A stretch of DNA of 64,000 bases from Gnetum montanum. Taxonomy: Eukaryota; Streptophyta; Gnetopsida; Gnetales; Gnetaceae. Positions 22,741 to 34,700 of the stretch are shown in pieces (the first letter of the stretch is position 1; the number at the start of each line of letters is the position of its first letter). Position numbers and translations under genes: made by a program. The notes beneath the pieces are model-generated. The model made no database searches and was not told the origin of the DNA. It saw nothing but the letters and a program-made list of their open reading frames with translations. The DNA is taken from assembly GCA_015680685.1 (NCBI GenBank), contig MNCI01023742.1:664831-728830 (forward strand), read 5' to 3'.

Positions 22741-24439
22741 TGATTTTCTAGTTGCAACATTTTTCTAGCACTAGAAGGAGGAAATCCATCCTAATTTTAT
22801 GTCAAAATATTTCCATCATTGCCAATGTTTCATGTCATCTTGAAATCTCCATTTTGCAGCTGAAACCTTTGGATCTACAATACAATCAACACTACCATCC
22901 ATCCCCCTCTACTTCCAAAACCCAACATTGGAGTGATAGGTGTTTAGGTTTTGGAATTCTTATAGTAGTTGCTATGAATTCTCAAAGTTAACATTGATGT
23001 CCTAGTGCATTTTATTTCCCTCTTGTCTACTAAAATTTTCCTAATTTTTCAATGTTGGTGGTTCAACCCTTCTAAAATCCATCAAACTTTTAGAAGTCAG
23101 CTAACCCCTTATCCTTCCTAGCTGAGAAAATTAGCAACCTACCAAAACCATTTTCTAGTGGAAAACACAAACTTTCTACTTTGATTTCCAACACCACCCT
23201 TCACCAATGTTGGCAAGGGAGGTGTGAGATCCCCCTAATCTCACCCCACTTTCCTTTGCCTCCTACGACACCTAGTGTAGTTACAACTAGGAAGCCCAAT
23301 GTGGGTGAGGCCTAGAGTCTTCTTTTTAACTTTCCATTTTTGGAAAGGGGGTATACCTCCCTTAACCCTCTTACTATTTATAGTAAGTAGCCTATTTTTT
23401 GCTATTTTTGATTCCCTTAGTTATTTTTAAATTTCATTTGCTGGAATTTACTCCTTTTTCCCACCTTTTACAACCTGATTCAATTCCTTTTCAGCATTAT
23501 AACCATGTCTTTCCATTAGTAAAACAAATTACCTTTCACTTTCACTGATGAAAGGTCTAGCCAACAAGTCATGAGGATATATGATCCCAAGGATCCTACT
23601 ATGATTGAATGTAGATAGTCCCTGAGACATAGGGGGTAAATTCCTAGGATTTTGGCAATAAATGAAGAGCACTATAACTTCATTTATGCCAAGATCTAGG
23701 TTGTCATGTTGATCCCATGAGTAGAAGAAGAAGCTAAGAGGGAAAGCTAAGAGGGAATTTGAGCTCATCCATCAGAATGAGAAGGAGTATATTCCCTTAC
23801 CCTATGACTAAATATCCCTTAATGACATCTATGCTAGCATCTTATCCCTTCTCATTCAGATTGATGAAGATTACCCAAAGGGTACCTCCAATTGGCAACT
23901 AGAGGAGGAGGAGGATTTGGGGTAGAGTCTAAGCCTCAGAACCTTTTTTTTGGGGGGGTGGGGGTTGGCTTTTCTAGCAAGGCACCATGAAGACCATAAT
24001 TTCCATCCTTATTCCCTTCACCACTTCCTCTAGACATGTTCCACCACCTTCATCCTCATTGTACCCAAACATGTTCAGGCCCATGCTTATCATCACTATG
24101 CACCAAGCACAATCAGTACCACAAGCAACCACTTTCCTTTTATCCATGCCACCCTTCTTAAGTCAGTATGACCAACATGAGTAGTAGTTACTACCACTAA
24201 CCCATTGACTAGTTAAGTGATGCCTAGCATGGAACCTCAAGAAACCTAGGGGTCACATACCTCCTTTGTTCCATTTGTGCGCCAAATATTAGCACATACA
24301 TCTTTCTCCTTGTTTGGTCCATAAACCAGAGTCATGATGCAACCTATTCCCTCTATCTTACAACCAATAGTAAGGCCACAAACCTTTCAATAAATACCAT
24401 AGCTATTTCTGCAAACCCTGTAGCTAATAGGGGTACCAT
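22741..24439 (+). other. T1 leader and possible N-terminal gag region
   Basis: About 22740-23500 is non-coding. Between 23560 and 24000 the plus strand has coding-like stretches (IDEDYPKGTSNWQLEEEEDL near 23860-23920) with stops, and a His/Pro/Ser/Thr-rich stretch follows. A T-then-G run lies at 23944-23964. It may be the eroded start of gag or an Ogre-like ORF1; I cannot tell which. Confidence 0.4.
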
Positions 24440-25590
24440 AGGGCTAGGATTATGCCTTCCAAATGATCGAGGACTTGACAAAGGAATTGAAGAAGCTTAA
24501 GACCTCTACTTTTCAAAGTATTAATATCATGGATTTTTACTAGGATGATCTCATTAGTCCTACGATCCCTTAATTCAGTAAGTATAATGGAGAAGGTGAT
24601 CCCAAAACTCACCTTATAACCTTTTGATCTGAGTGCTTGCCATTGTAATCATGGCTACACACTATAAGAAGGATTTTTCCTATGTCTTGGACTTGGAAAG
24701 TGCTTGATTGGTACCATGATCTAACAAGAGTATCTCTATCCTCTCTTGAAGACTTGATAGTGTAGTTCATTAACCACTTCAAGTATAACTTTAAGCTCGA
24801 TACCATGCTTGACCAACTGATGAAGATCAAGTAGGGATCCTTAGAGGTAGTGCAGAAGTTCATCCAAAGATGGAATGGTCTACTGAATGAGATACCAAAT
24901 CCTATAGCTGAAATCCATCTTTTGGCTATATTTAAGGGGATGGTCAATGAATTTATCAAGTCCAATCTATATTACCTTGACCCACAGTCACTTAGTCAAG
25001 AATTCTCATAAATAAAAAACATAGAGGACACTACAAAATCTAGCCACGACCTAGGTTACATGGCATATAAAAGCCAACACACATAAAGGGATAAAGATAA
25101 GGGTAAACAAAATAACATAGCTACAACAATGGTAGCCAAAGAAGACAACACAACCAAGAAAGGGCCAAAAGCTAGCCCACCCAAAGCCCCTACTAATAAT
25201 TAGGATAACCAACCATCAACTTGTGGGGCGACTGCATCGACTACTCCTAGGCCAAACTTTGAGTGGAAGGACCGTAGCAAGTACATTACCCTACCTTTAA
25301 AGCCATCCAAATTGTTAAAACAAGTATTGAAGAGTGGATGCATATAATATAAGAAAATGATTGAAGATACTCAAAAGAAACATGAGCATCTATGTGAAAT
25401 AGCCAAAGATCCTACTCGAGCAACAAAGCATGATCCTTAGCTGCCTAGGTACTTTAAACTAGGCTACTTTTGCCAATATCATCAATTTTCTAGTCATGAC
25501 ATAGACTTCTACCTCATGCTGAAGGATGACCTATAGAAAATGATAGATAGGGTAGAGTTGTTCTTGGATGCTTCCAACCTAGTTTGACTA
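24440..25590 (+). pseudogene. T1 gag (retrotransposon gag capsid domain), broken
   Basis: The capsid block begins FSKYNGEGDPKTHLITF (about 24570, like the Tat word FEKYNGTSDPKAHL). It continues with LDWYHDL, LIV-stop-FINHFKYNFKLD, LEVVQKFIQRWNGL and IHLLAIFKGMVNEFI to about 25020. The C-terminal part (25460-25590) has FCQYHQFSSHDIDFYLMLKDDL, matching the Tat YCRFHRDHGHDTxxCxxLKxxI word. The stops are TAG or TAA in place of CAG or CAA. Gag would assemble the cytoplasmic particle. Confidence 0.8.
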
Positions 25591-26276
25591 CAAAATTAGT
25601 CAATGTAGGTATATATGGAACTGTTATATTCTAATAATAGTCCCTATGTTATATCAACATTCAACATTAATGACAATTAGAAACCAATGAGTGAACTATT
25701 TGTGATTTTTGTACCACCTCACGAAGAAAGGGCCTCTTCAGCTTCCACCAACTCAAGACTCCATTTTGTTGTAAGAGTACCGTCATGAACATCTCCAAGG
25801 GAGCCTTTTTTCATCACCATGTCCCATCCTAACATAACCCAACCAACCACCATAGCTACATAGCAACCTCTTGTGATGGCCAATGCTACTGTCTCTTCCT
25901 CACAACCAACAAATGACAATGAAAAAGCTTCAATCAAGTAGAGGAAGAAGCATAATTAGAAGCCTAGCAACAAGGTGATAAGCAAGCTAAGCAATGAAAG
26001 AAAGTGAATCCATTAAAGCCCATTCTCATATCATCTATGCCCATGACCTCCTCTACCCAGCCCACCCCAAATAGCAAACCATAGGAGGACCCCAAAATCC
26101 AAAACCAAAGGAAAGAGGAGAGACCCCAACAACAACCACCTAAGGCTAAAGTTTGCATTTTGGGATGCATGAAGAAAGTAAAGCATAACTGGGATGACAA
26201 ATACACAACCAATGATAAGAACTTCCTTAGTGTAATGAAATAGGTTAAGTAGTCCCTCAAACAAAAAAATACAACT
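25591..26276 (+). other. T1 gag-protease linker
   Basis: Low-complexity coding-like sequence rich in Pro, Thr, Lys and Gln codons, joining gag to the pre-protease region. No motif recognised. Minus-strand openings at 25719-26299 are shadows. Confidence 0.4.
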
Positions 26277-26890
26277 TTGAGCCTATACAACTTGATCATA
26301 ACTTTTGCTACACATCATGAGGCACTAGTCAAAATGTCAACTTTCATCTCCATTAGTGAGGATGTCCTAGCTAATGAGGAATCCATCCATGTGATAATGG
26401 TTCCTTCTTTATCAAGGGAAGGGAAGTCAACACTACTAGTGTATCATGATACCAAAATTAAGGTCATCCCTAAAATGGTGAGGTAACTAGGACTCCTCTT
26501 TTCATTGTAATTTGGGTGGGGTAGTTTAAGGTGCATCAAGTGCATGTTGATGATGGAGCTATAATAAGCATCATCATGCATCATCATTGAATGGTTGGGG
26601 TTGATAGCGTATATACAACCTACAAAACTCTTAAGTTATTCAATGAATCAAGGGTTTTTGTCAATGGATCTATCTCCTTGGACTTTATGGTAGGTGAGAA
26701 ATTCCCCATAACTACCAACTTCTTAATGGTGGAGGAGATGCCAAGGTTTAACTTTATCCTAGGAAGACCTCAGTTGGCTTGAGTACGAGTTGTTTATTCA
26801 CCTATCCACTAAGAGATTCACCTTCCTTACAAGGTAGGTGAAATCATCATGCATGGTGATAAAATAGTTCCCCTAGCTATCAATAATGTG
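26277..26890 (+). pseudogene. T1 aspartic protease, broken
   Basis: The upstream block (26277-26486, HHEALVKMSTFISISEDV...) corresponds to the conserved Tat LHEALLKVL..AxVxxDI region. The active site reads VHVDDGAIISII (about 26545), where Tat has VLVDGGSSLN. The frame then gives GSISLDFMVGEKFPITTNFLMVEEM and FILGRPQLA (26750-26782), the ILGRPW motif. Short stops at former CAG codons break it. Confidence 0.75.
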
Positions 26891-27120
26891 AACATAGAGT
26901 AGGCGTCTAAAGTGCAGCTTCTAGAGGAAACTCCCAACCACAAAGTCCATCAACCCAAGAGAGAGGAGTAAGCCAATAACAATAATGATGGGCAATGGGA
27001 TATGTTATGGGACAAACTCCCTTTCAACATCATCAATGAAATAGATGGTGAGTACAAACTTGTGAAAAATAGGCCCTATACATTTCCTAACCTTTTAAAG
27101 ATTAGGAAGATTTTACATAG

Positions 27121-27986
27121 GTAATGTGCACCCCTACTCTTTCCCTACTACACCTTGGTAGCATTTATAACCATGTGTACCATAACCAGTTAGCCTAAAT
27201 TTTCTCTTTGTTGACCAATTATGCCTTTTTCTATGTTTTATTCTACTTTTTATGCATATAGACTAGAAATTTACTTTTAGTTGCATTTTTATTTATTATG
27301 GCTTTGTGTCTTTATTTTCCTTGATTATCATGATGTAAACTAGAAAAAATCCATAAAAATTTTAAAATAGAAAAAGTAAAGGAATATGTATGTTTCTTTT
27401 CAACAACGACTTGCCATGGCCTAAAATTGGCAACATAAACAAGTAACATGGCCTACCATGGCCTAAAATTCACAAAATGCTTAAAAAACCTATGCCCACT
27501 ATGGCCTAAAACTATTAAGCATCTCTTTTATCTTATTTACATTTTAGCCTATGATTGCATCGTTTAGCCATCTAACTTTATAGTCAAAATTAGCATAGCT
27601 GTTTACAATGTTTAGATCACTAGAACAATATATAGCCAAAACTAAAACTAGAAATTTAATTTTAAAATGTTTATAACATACATATCCATGGCCATACTAT
27701 GTGGTAAAATGTTCAAAAATGTATAATAATCATCCATAACATATTCTTGGCTAATAATAGGAATAAAAAAAAATACAAAATACATGTAACCAACAAGTTA
27801 AGATAGGTAGATGGAGGATGCTAAGGAACATCCAGAGGAGGAACTAGTGGGTCATACACACCCTCACCATTGGGACCTCCAATGTCTCATGATTTCTAAA
27901 ATACAATAACACAAAGCTCATCAATAACGAGCAACCAAAACTATAACTTAAACAAATCCAAAAATAAAACTAAAACATAGAACACA
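27121..27986 (+). other. start of the protease-RT spacer of T1
   Basis: Non-coding and AT-rich. It contains several copies of a GCCTACCATGGCCTAAAA-like word (27412-27520), which recurs at 32340-32400, 58310-58440 and 62190-62470. A GTAATG at 27121 could be a splice donor, but its phase does not fit the RT frame. Confidence 0.5.
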
Positions 27987-28784
27987 TCAAACCTATGGGG
28001 AATATAGCTCCATAACTTTCAGGGGTAGATACTAAAGGCCATTCTCCAAATGATGGAGAATCTGGTCCTCCATCATGTTGGCCTAATCAATATCCCCAAA
28101 ATAAAAGCTTGAGAGGATATTTATTCTATCCACTATGGTCCACATAGGTGGTTCTCGAGTGATGCTAGCTATAAAAGTCTCACCTACAATAGTAGTGATC
28201 TAAGGAGTAGGGCAGTTTTCCACTATGAGAGTGCTCTCAAAGAGCTAGTAGGCATTGTTTACGTAAATCCCCTAAATGAAAAACTCTCTCTTTCATCATT
28301 CAATTAACTTCTCTTTAAGCCACTTTAAGTAGGCCTCCCAACCAAGCTTATACTATTGCTTATGGTCCTTTTGTATCTTATCCCACTTTAGGACCCATGC
28401 ACAAGGATCTTTTTAATCCTTGACCTTCTAGGAGATGAGATTTATTTGCATACACTGCTCTACATTCTCCTATGAAATTTTCACGTTGTCATGGATGATA
28501 CTCCAATAGCAAGCCCACGTGATCCCTTTGGTCCACAAGTTCTCTAAGTTAGCCACTAGGGCTTCCATAAAGGCCTTGCGATTTTGGAGATCTATAATAA
28601 CCGCTACCTACCATTGGGTCTCCTCCCTTAAGGCCACAACCTACTCCCTTAGGTATTAATTGAACCTCTCCATCTTCCACAAATTTTTTGCACATAAAAT
28701 TGCTAGATTAGTAGTAGTTTTCTACAACTTCAAGGATACACTCTGTACATTGAAGGAAAGCTTTGGTAAATATTCAAACTTCAT
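27987..28784 (-). pseudogene. antisense ORF inside T1, unknown helical protein
   Basis: From ATG (28782-28784) the minus strand keeps one frame for 266 codons to TGA (27987-27989). Its sixteen internal stops are TAG (12), TAA (2) and TGA (2), all explicable as decayed CAG, CAA and CGA. The product is helical and rich in Glu, Lys, Gln and Trp: MKFEYLPKLSFNVQS at the start, then KAFMEALVANLENLWTKGI, DKIQKDHKQ..YKLGWEAYL, and a folded-looking end (ETFIASITREPPMWTIVDRI). No catalytic motif recognised. Antisense genes are known in some Tat-lineage elements such as Grande, but usually downstream of pol. Here it lies between protease and RT. Confidence 0.65.
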
Positions 28785-29099
28785 GTCTCAGCTAGGGTTT
28801 CACTCCAAAAATGGCATTACAAATAACACATATACATAACCATAAAATACAACAATACAACGATAAACATAGTTTACAACACCATCATGTAAACATAACC
28901 TATAGCATAGCAAAACAACAAAGGCATAGGAAACAAAGCTCTTATCTTTCTTGGGTGCAACTTGTTGAAACTAGAGGAAGTTTTTTCCACATTGGGATTG
29001 GTGGGAGATAAGTGAAAATTTAAAAAATTTTAATTTTGGATAGTGGACCCCACCATATGCATCCCATGCAAGATGCTTTATGACTAGAAACTCCATCAA
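28785..29099. other. spacer between antisense ORF and hairpin array
   Basis: A and C-rich on the plus strand, with no coding evidence. It could hold the promoter of the antisense ORF, but no TATA box stands out. Confidence 0.35.
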
Positions 29100-31960
29100 C
29101 ATTGGGATTTTAACCCCTTGGAGCACTAAAATCATATTCTATCCTCAAACCCCATGCATTCATACTTGGCAAGCTAGATCTAGCATGGATTCATGCTTCC
29201 CACCTTCTAAAATCCTTAAAACCTCATGCCCTTGCCATTTTTAGTAGTTATAACTAACATCATCCAACCCTAGGCTTCAAAAGAAGATTAGGTCTAGTCA
29301 AAACTTGGTATTTTGGGTTTCCACATTAGGGTAGCACTACCCATTGTGAAACAAGGGGGGGTAACACGTATTCTTACCCAACAATGCCCATCTAGCCAAT
29401 ATTTGTTCCTTAGAGTAGGTCCACATGACCTAGAACCCCTATAGTCATCCTCGGTAGCCTCAAAACCTCACTGAATCTAATCAAAAGTGTTTGAAACCTT
29501 AGAATTTGGTTGATCCACACTAGAAGAGGCCTCATCTACACTAGGTAGAATGGATCTAGCATGGATGGGTGGGGGGATGACTAAAATTGACCACCTAGTA
29601 GCCATTTTTTCAATCCTATTACTCCTTGAAAACCTCCAATAAGCTAGTTTGCCTTAAAATAAGTCATGTTTTGTACCTATGGCTTGTTCCAAGCTAGTGA
29701 ACCTCCCCTCCAAACTACTTAGTGTGGAAGCCAAGGGGGTATGTAGTAAAAGNTTGGGCTTTTCAAAGCTTCCATATGCTTCAAAATTGGTCAAAAGTAG
29801 TACAAAACTATCATCCCCCTCTTATCCATACTAGGGCCATCATGCCTAGCATGGAAGAATGGGGATTAGTTACATGAGGCACTTAGAGACCTCAAAACTA
29901 CTAGATTTTGACACTAAAGTATCATTTGTTGACACCAGCAATCCTAGGGGTTGACATGCATGGTCGATTTGCTGTCAAAAGATCCTAGATCTAAGTTTTT
30001 TTATTCATCCACATTGGGGAAGGCCTTTTCCATGCTACCTAGTGTGGAAATAGCTTTACCCCAACTAGGAAGATTCATGGTGGATCCTAGATACATCAAA
30101 ACAATATTAGATTACCTTATACTTGAACCAAAGCAATATTAGCCCTTCTAAAAGCTGCCAAACTTCTAGATATAAAAAAAAATTAGCCCCCTAAGAATCT
30201 TCCACACTAAGGAGAAGGCTATCCACATTGGGCATCCTAGCCCCAACATAGATGGAAGGGGATAAAGTTGAAACTTCTAAAATTTTCATGAAAACTAACT
30301 TCTAGTAGCAACCCAACCTTTCTAGAAGTTAGAAGTCAACCACAACAACCCAAAACTCTCCCCTTTGTTCTCCATGCTTGGGATGATCCAATCCACACTC
30401 CTAGCCCCAGCATGGATGGAGAGAGGTAAGCAAAGAAATCATATTACAACCCTCAAGCTTACCAAATTTTAATCATAGGCATAAAAAATTAACACTAACA
30501 AGCCTATAGACATGCATGCATAGCCAAAACTAATAAATATAGTAAAAAATAATAGGGTTCCTTAGTTCCTCCACACTAGGAATCATCTCTACCACACTGG
30601 CCAATGTGGACAATAGGGGTTGACTCATAAAATAGTCCTTAGACACCTAAAATTGACACCAAAAAGCCTTGTATGTATCCTAGGACTTTGTTTACACCTC
30701 CCGTAGCCTTCAAACTCTACAAAAATGATCACAAATAGCCAAAAAGTATCCCTCTTGATCTTTGTACCTAGATCCATGCTAAGAATGGAATCCTTAGCAT
30801 GGAAGAAAGGGGATAAATCAAAAACCATTTTGGAACAATCAAAACTACCAGATTTTGGACTTAAACCCTAATCCTTGATCTCAGCAACTCTAGTAGCTAG
30901 CATGCATGACCAATTATGGTTAAAATTGATCTAGATCTAGGATTCCTGATCCACCCATCTTGGGGAAGGGCTCTTCCATGTTGGAAAATTTGAAAATATT
31001 TGGGAGAAGCTACCTTTCCACTTTTGGTAGCAAGTTAACACTCCCATAAGTCAAAAGTCCACATTGGAAAAGCCTAGGACTGATAGCCTCAAATTCATAA
31101 CTATTTGACTTTATTTTGGTCCCTAGAACTCATCCACTTTCATTTTCCATGCTAGAGCAACTTCCCCAACATGGATCAAGTTGGGTGAGATCTTGCACAC
31201 TATCATAAATCCTCCAAACATGTCCAAAATTAGGAAAAAACTAAGGAAACTATAGTCTATAATCCTAGAAGCCTAGAAACCTAGTCGATGTGCTCCTAGA
31301 CAATCCCAAGATTGAAGAATAAGAACACCCCATTCTTTCACATTGGGGCCATCATGCTCAATGTAGAAAAATAGGAGGAAGCTATTTCAACTTGTTTTGG
31401 CACTCAAAACTAACTGAAATGGCCTAAAAATAAAGCTAGGAGATGCACTACCTCCAAATTTGGATTATAGTTGACAATTTGACCTTTTTCTAGCTTGTAT
31501 CTAGATTATCCATATTGAGTCCCCTCTCATCCATGCTAACGAGTGTGGAAACAAGAAGGTTAAGCTTCTAAACATGCTTTTTGGCCTTTTTCAACTTCCA
31601 AAGTAATCAATTTTGACTGATCTAGCCTTGTGCTACCTTGGGAAGGCCCCCAAACCTTAATTTTGGCCCTTTTGATGTCATGCAACATACTTTCCTCACT
31701 TTCCATGCTAGGCCATCCTGTCCAACATGGAAGATAGTTTCAAGCTTAAAAGAGGAGTCCCATTGGTTGAAATTGATGCTTGAACAAGTCCATTTCCTTT
31801 TCTAGTCAACTATGCTAACATGCAAGCCATTAGAAGTCAAAAACTAACCAAGAAAAGCCTCGGAAACTATCTATATGTTTCATCCATGTTGGAAGTCATC
31901 CCTTCCACACTAGCTAGCATAGAAATAGGGAGGTCCATCCTGGAAGCATTAAAAGCCTTA
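29100..31960 (+). repeat. tandem array of roughly 187-bp hairpin units in T1
   Basis: Hairpin starts (TCCAYRCTAG or TCCACATTGGG words) fall near 29514, 29700, 29825, 30008, 30200, 30371, 30570, 30772, 30950, 31145, 31339, 31530, 31701 and 31882. From 29825 on the spacing is 171-202 bp. Each unit has a left arm like TCCATGCTAGGG and a right arm like CCTAGCATGGAAG around a short loop (for example 30772-30802). Many units also carry a CATGCATG word and a Leu/Lys-poor filler such as AAAACTAACxAxAA. The units are highly diverged, so the array is old. Confidence 0.78.
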
Positions 31961-32629
31961 ATCTTTAGGTCCAACAACTCGAAAACAACCTCTATTGATG
32001 TCCAAACTCATCCATGGCCCTCATAACCTTAAACCATGGACCATTAAGGCTTAAAATTGGTGAAATATAATCCTTTTGACCATGTTTTAACCAAGATTCA
32101 CTATATGTGATAGACTTTGCCTTACTTTAACCTTGTTTTATAATATCATGACCTATTTTGATCATTATTGCATTGTTGATCTTCTTTAGCCTCAATATTA
32201 CTTTTATTTTAATATGTTTAATCTTATTATAGTCCTATATGGTCCTATTTAGCCTTGGGTTGGTATTGAATGGTGGGGTTTGACCTTTCCTAATCATCAT
32301 TTGGCACCATGACATCATGGCTTGCTAAGGCTTTAAACTAGCATCATAGTCTACTAAGACTCTAAACTCGCATTATGGCCTGCTATGGCCTTAAACTAGT
32401 AATCTTGTGACTTGTTTTGACCTTATTTCACTTATTTTGATCTTTCTTAGCATATTTTTAGGCTTCTTGCCCTTATATCTACCTATATCTATGTTTTATA
32501 ACCATTTTTAACCCCATTTGCATTTTTTGACATTAAAGTAGCATGTTTTTGCATAATTTCATAGCCTTTTAGCATTATCTACTTATCTTTACCTAATTTT
32601 CACTTAATGTGCTTATGGTTGACATGTAG
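31961..32629 (+). other. end of the protease-RT spacer of T1
   Basis: T-rich sequence with more GGCCT-type words (GCATTATGGCCTGCTATGGCCTTAAACTAG near 32370-32400). A run of pyrimidine-rich sequence ends in GACATGTAG at 32621-32629, just before the RT-side frame. M has GACATGCAAG at the same place. Confidence 0.5.
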
Positions 32630-33780
32630 ATCTGAAGTATGAGTACCTAGGAACATATTAGTTTACCTTTGAGCCTATGTGGGCTTATGATGATGTTGAG
32701 TGATGAATCGACACTAATTACCTAGATCTTAAGCTTCAGAGTCTCGTCGATTGCATAACCTTGATAGAAAAACCTCTAGAATGGCCTGAAAACCTAGTCA
32801 AACCCCTTGACTTAGAGGTAGGCAACATAGCTAAAGACTCTCTACTTGAGGTTCGTGTCACAACACATAGTAATGAGGAGAAAACCCTTAAACTAGGTTC
32901 CTCACTTGAACCTTAACAAGCTCAAGACATCACGAAGGTCCTACAAGGTAATATTAAGATCTTTGCCTAGTCATATGAAGATATTCCATGCCTAGACCCC
33001 CACCTAGTACAACACAACATTATACTTCATCCTAGCATTAGACCAGTTAAGAAAAAAGTGTGTAAGATTAAACCTGATGTGGGCCTTGGTAGTTCGTGGT
33101 GAGATCTCAAATATCTACCAAGTTGGTTTCATTAGGGATATCGACTATGTAGAATGGGTGTCCAACATAGCGGTAGTCCCCAAGGAAAATAGGAGTATCC
33201 ATATTTGCATTGATTTTTAATACCTAAATAAGGCAACCATCAAGGATGACTTTGCTCTATCTAGTATTGATCAACTTATCGATACTATGACTTGACATGC
33301 CTTATTGTACTTTATGGATGGGTTTTTGGGATAAAACTAGATTAGGAACAACCTAGAACATCAACTTAACATAATGTTCATGATGCCTTGGGGTACTTTT
33401 GCTATACCATGATGCCCTTTGGCCTTAAGAACGTAGGAGCTACCTATCAAAGAGCCATGACCTATATCTTTAGTGATTACAACTAGGTTTACTTAATGAT
33501 TACATAGACGATATAGCTATTGAGTCCAAAGTGGTTAATAACCATGCTAATGACCTAGATCTTATGCTTAAAAAATTTCTCAAGTATGATCTTAAGCTCA
33601 ATCCCAAGAAATATGTCTTTTGTATCAAGATCAATAAGATGCTTGGCTTTGTAGTGTTTGAAGCAAGGATACATGTCAATCCTAATAATGTTAAGGCCAT
33701 ATCCAAATTAGTAGCATCTACCAACCTTAAGGAGCTTCAGGGATTACAAGGAAAATTACAATATATATATATATAGGTTT
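32630..33780 (+). pseudogene. T1 reverse transcriptase, broken
   Basis: A conserved acidic leader (DLKLQSLVDCITLIEKPLEW) is shared with M. Then come HLVQHNIILHPSIRPVKKK, a VSNIAVVPKENRSIHICIDF block, DFALSSIDQLIDT and FMDGFLG. The catalytic box reads NDYIDDIAIESK (about 33500-33530), so the DD pair is intact in this copy. The thumb region KLNPKKYVFCIKINKMLGFVV and NNVKAISKL follows. Several frameshifts occur before the catalytic box, and an (AT)n run at about 33760 cuts the end. Confidence 0.82.
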
Positions 33781-34330
33781 ATCACTAGGCTTATAGATAA
33801 GTTATAGTCCATGCAACACTTGCTTAAGAAAGGGGTTCACTATGAGTGAATGGATCAATGCCAAGAGGCCTTTAAAAACCTTAAGCAAGAGTTGGCACTA
33901 CTATTGACAATCTATCCTCCTTAAGAAGCTAAATCACTTTACATCTATCTCGCTATCTCTAACATATCCATTATCTCTCTACTCTATCAAAAATGTGATG
34001 ATGGAGCAAAGATGTCAATATACTATATTAGCCATGCATTAGTTGCCCATGAGACCTAATACACTAAAGTGGAGAATTATTGTCTCATACTAGTCTTCTC
34101 ATTGAAGAAGTGGAGACACTACCTCTTTAGGAGCCAAGTCAATGTCATTTTCAAAGATAATATACATAGATTCATAATGACCAACATTTATGAGAGTAGT
34201 TGTATAGCCCAATGGAAAGCCATAACAATGGATTTTGACCTTCATAACATCTCTTAGTCCTCAAGAAAAGGTTAAGCTATAGTACCACAACTTATAGTTT
34301 CACCCATTGATGACTAAGTAACCTTAGAGC
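33781..34330 (+). pseudogene. T1 first RNase H domain, broken
   Basis: Follows the RT connection domain (SMQHLLKKGVHYE..., QEAFKNLKQEL). The segment LYIYLAISNISIISLLYQK..., YYISHALVAHET, and KVENYCLILVFSLKKWRHYLFRSQVNVIF matches the standard gypsy RNase H, which degrades the RNA strand of the RNA-DNA hybrid. The catalytic residues are partly lost. Confidence 0.7.
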
Positions 34331-34700
34331 TTAAGTTCCCTAATGAACACATTAACATCATTAGCCAAGTGCTCAAGGGTAAATGAGGTATTCATGCACT
34401 TTGATGAAGCTTCAACTATCCATGGGGCTAGTGTCACTACCATCATAACATTTCCATCTAGTGAAATCCAATCCTTCGCATATTGTTTTGAGTTTCCATG
34501 CTCCAATAGCATAGCGGAGTATGAGGATTTGATCAAAGGGATGATGGTAGCTTGTGATCTAGGAATCAAGCATTTAATGATCAAAGGTAATTTAGAAATC
34601 ATTTTTAACCAAGTTATCAAGGTTTACTCATGCAAGGAAAAAACATTTACAACCTTAAGATGACTTAGGGAAGTAATTATTATAGTAATTTATAGATGTA
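34331..34700 (+). pseudogene. T1 second (archaeal-type) RNase H domain, broken
   Basis: MHFDEASTIHGASVTTIITFPSSE is followed by FEFPCSNSIAEYEDLIKGMMVACDLGI and LMIKGNLEIIFNQV. This is the additional RNase H typical of Tat elements (consensus YFDGA...AEYEALI...VxGDSxLVxxQ). Asp and Glu of the first two catalytic positions remain, but the third is Asn (KGN for KGD). The frame at 34343-34663 covers it almost entirely. Confidence 0.8.

Noticed and set aside
25719-26299. Minus-strand frames of 72-111 codons with membrane-like segments
   Set aside because: They overlap the sense gag-protease linker of T1 and show no stops pattern or motif of their own.
27121-27126. GTAATG as the definite splice donor of a T1 intron
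   Set aside because: Phase does not match the RT-side frame seen in M, and an in-frame TAA could equally be a decayed CAA.
29100-31960. CRISPR-like array
   Set aside because: Units are about 187 bp, diverged, contain no short constant repeat with unique spacers, and lie in a plant retrotransposon.
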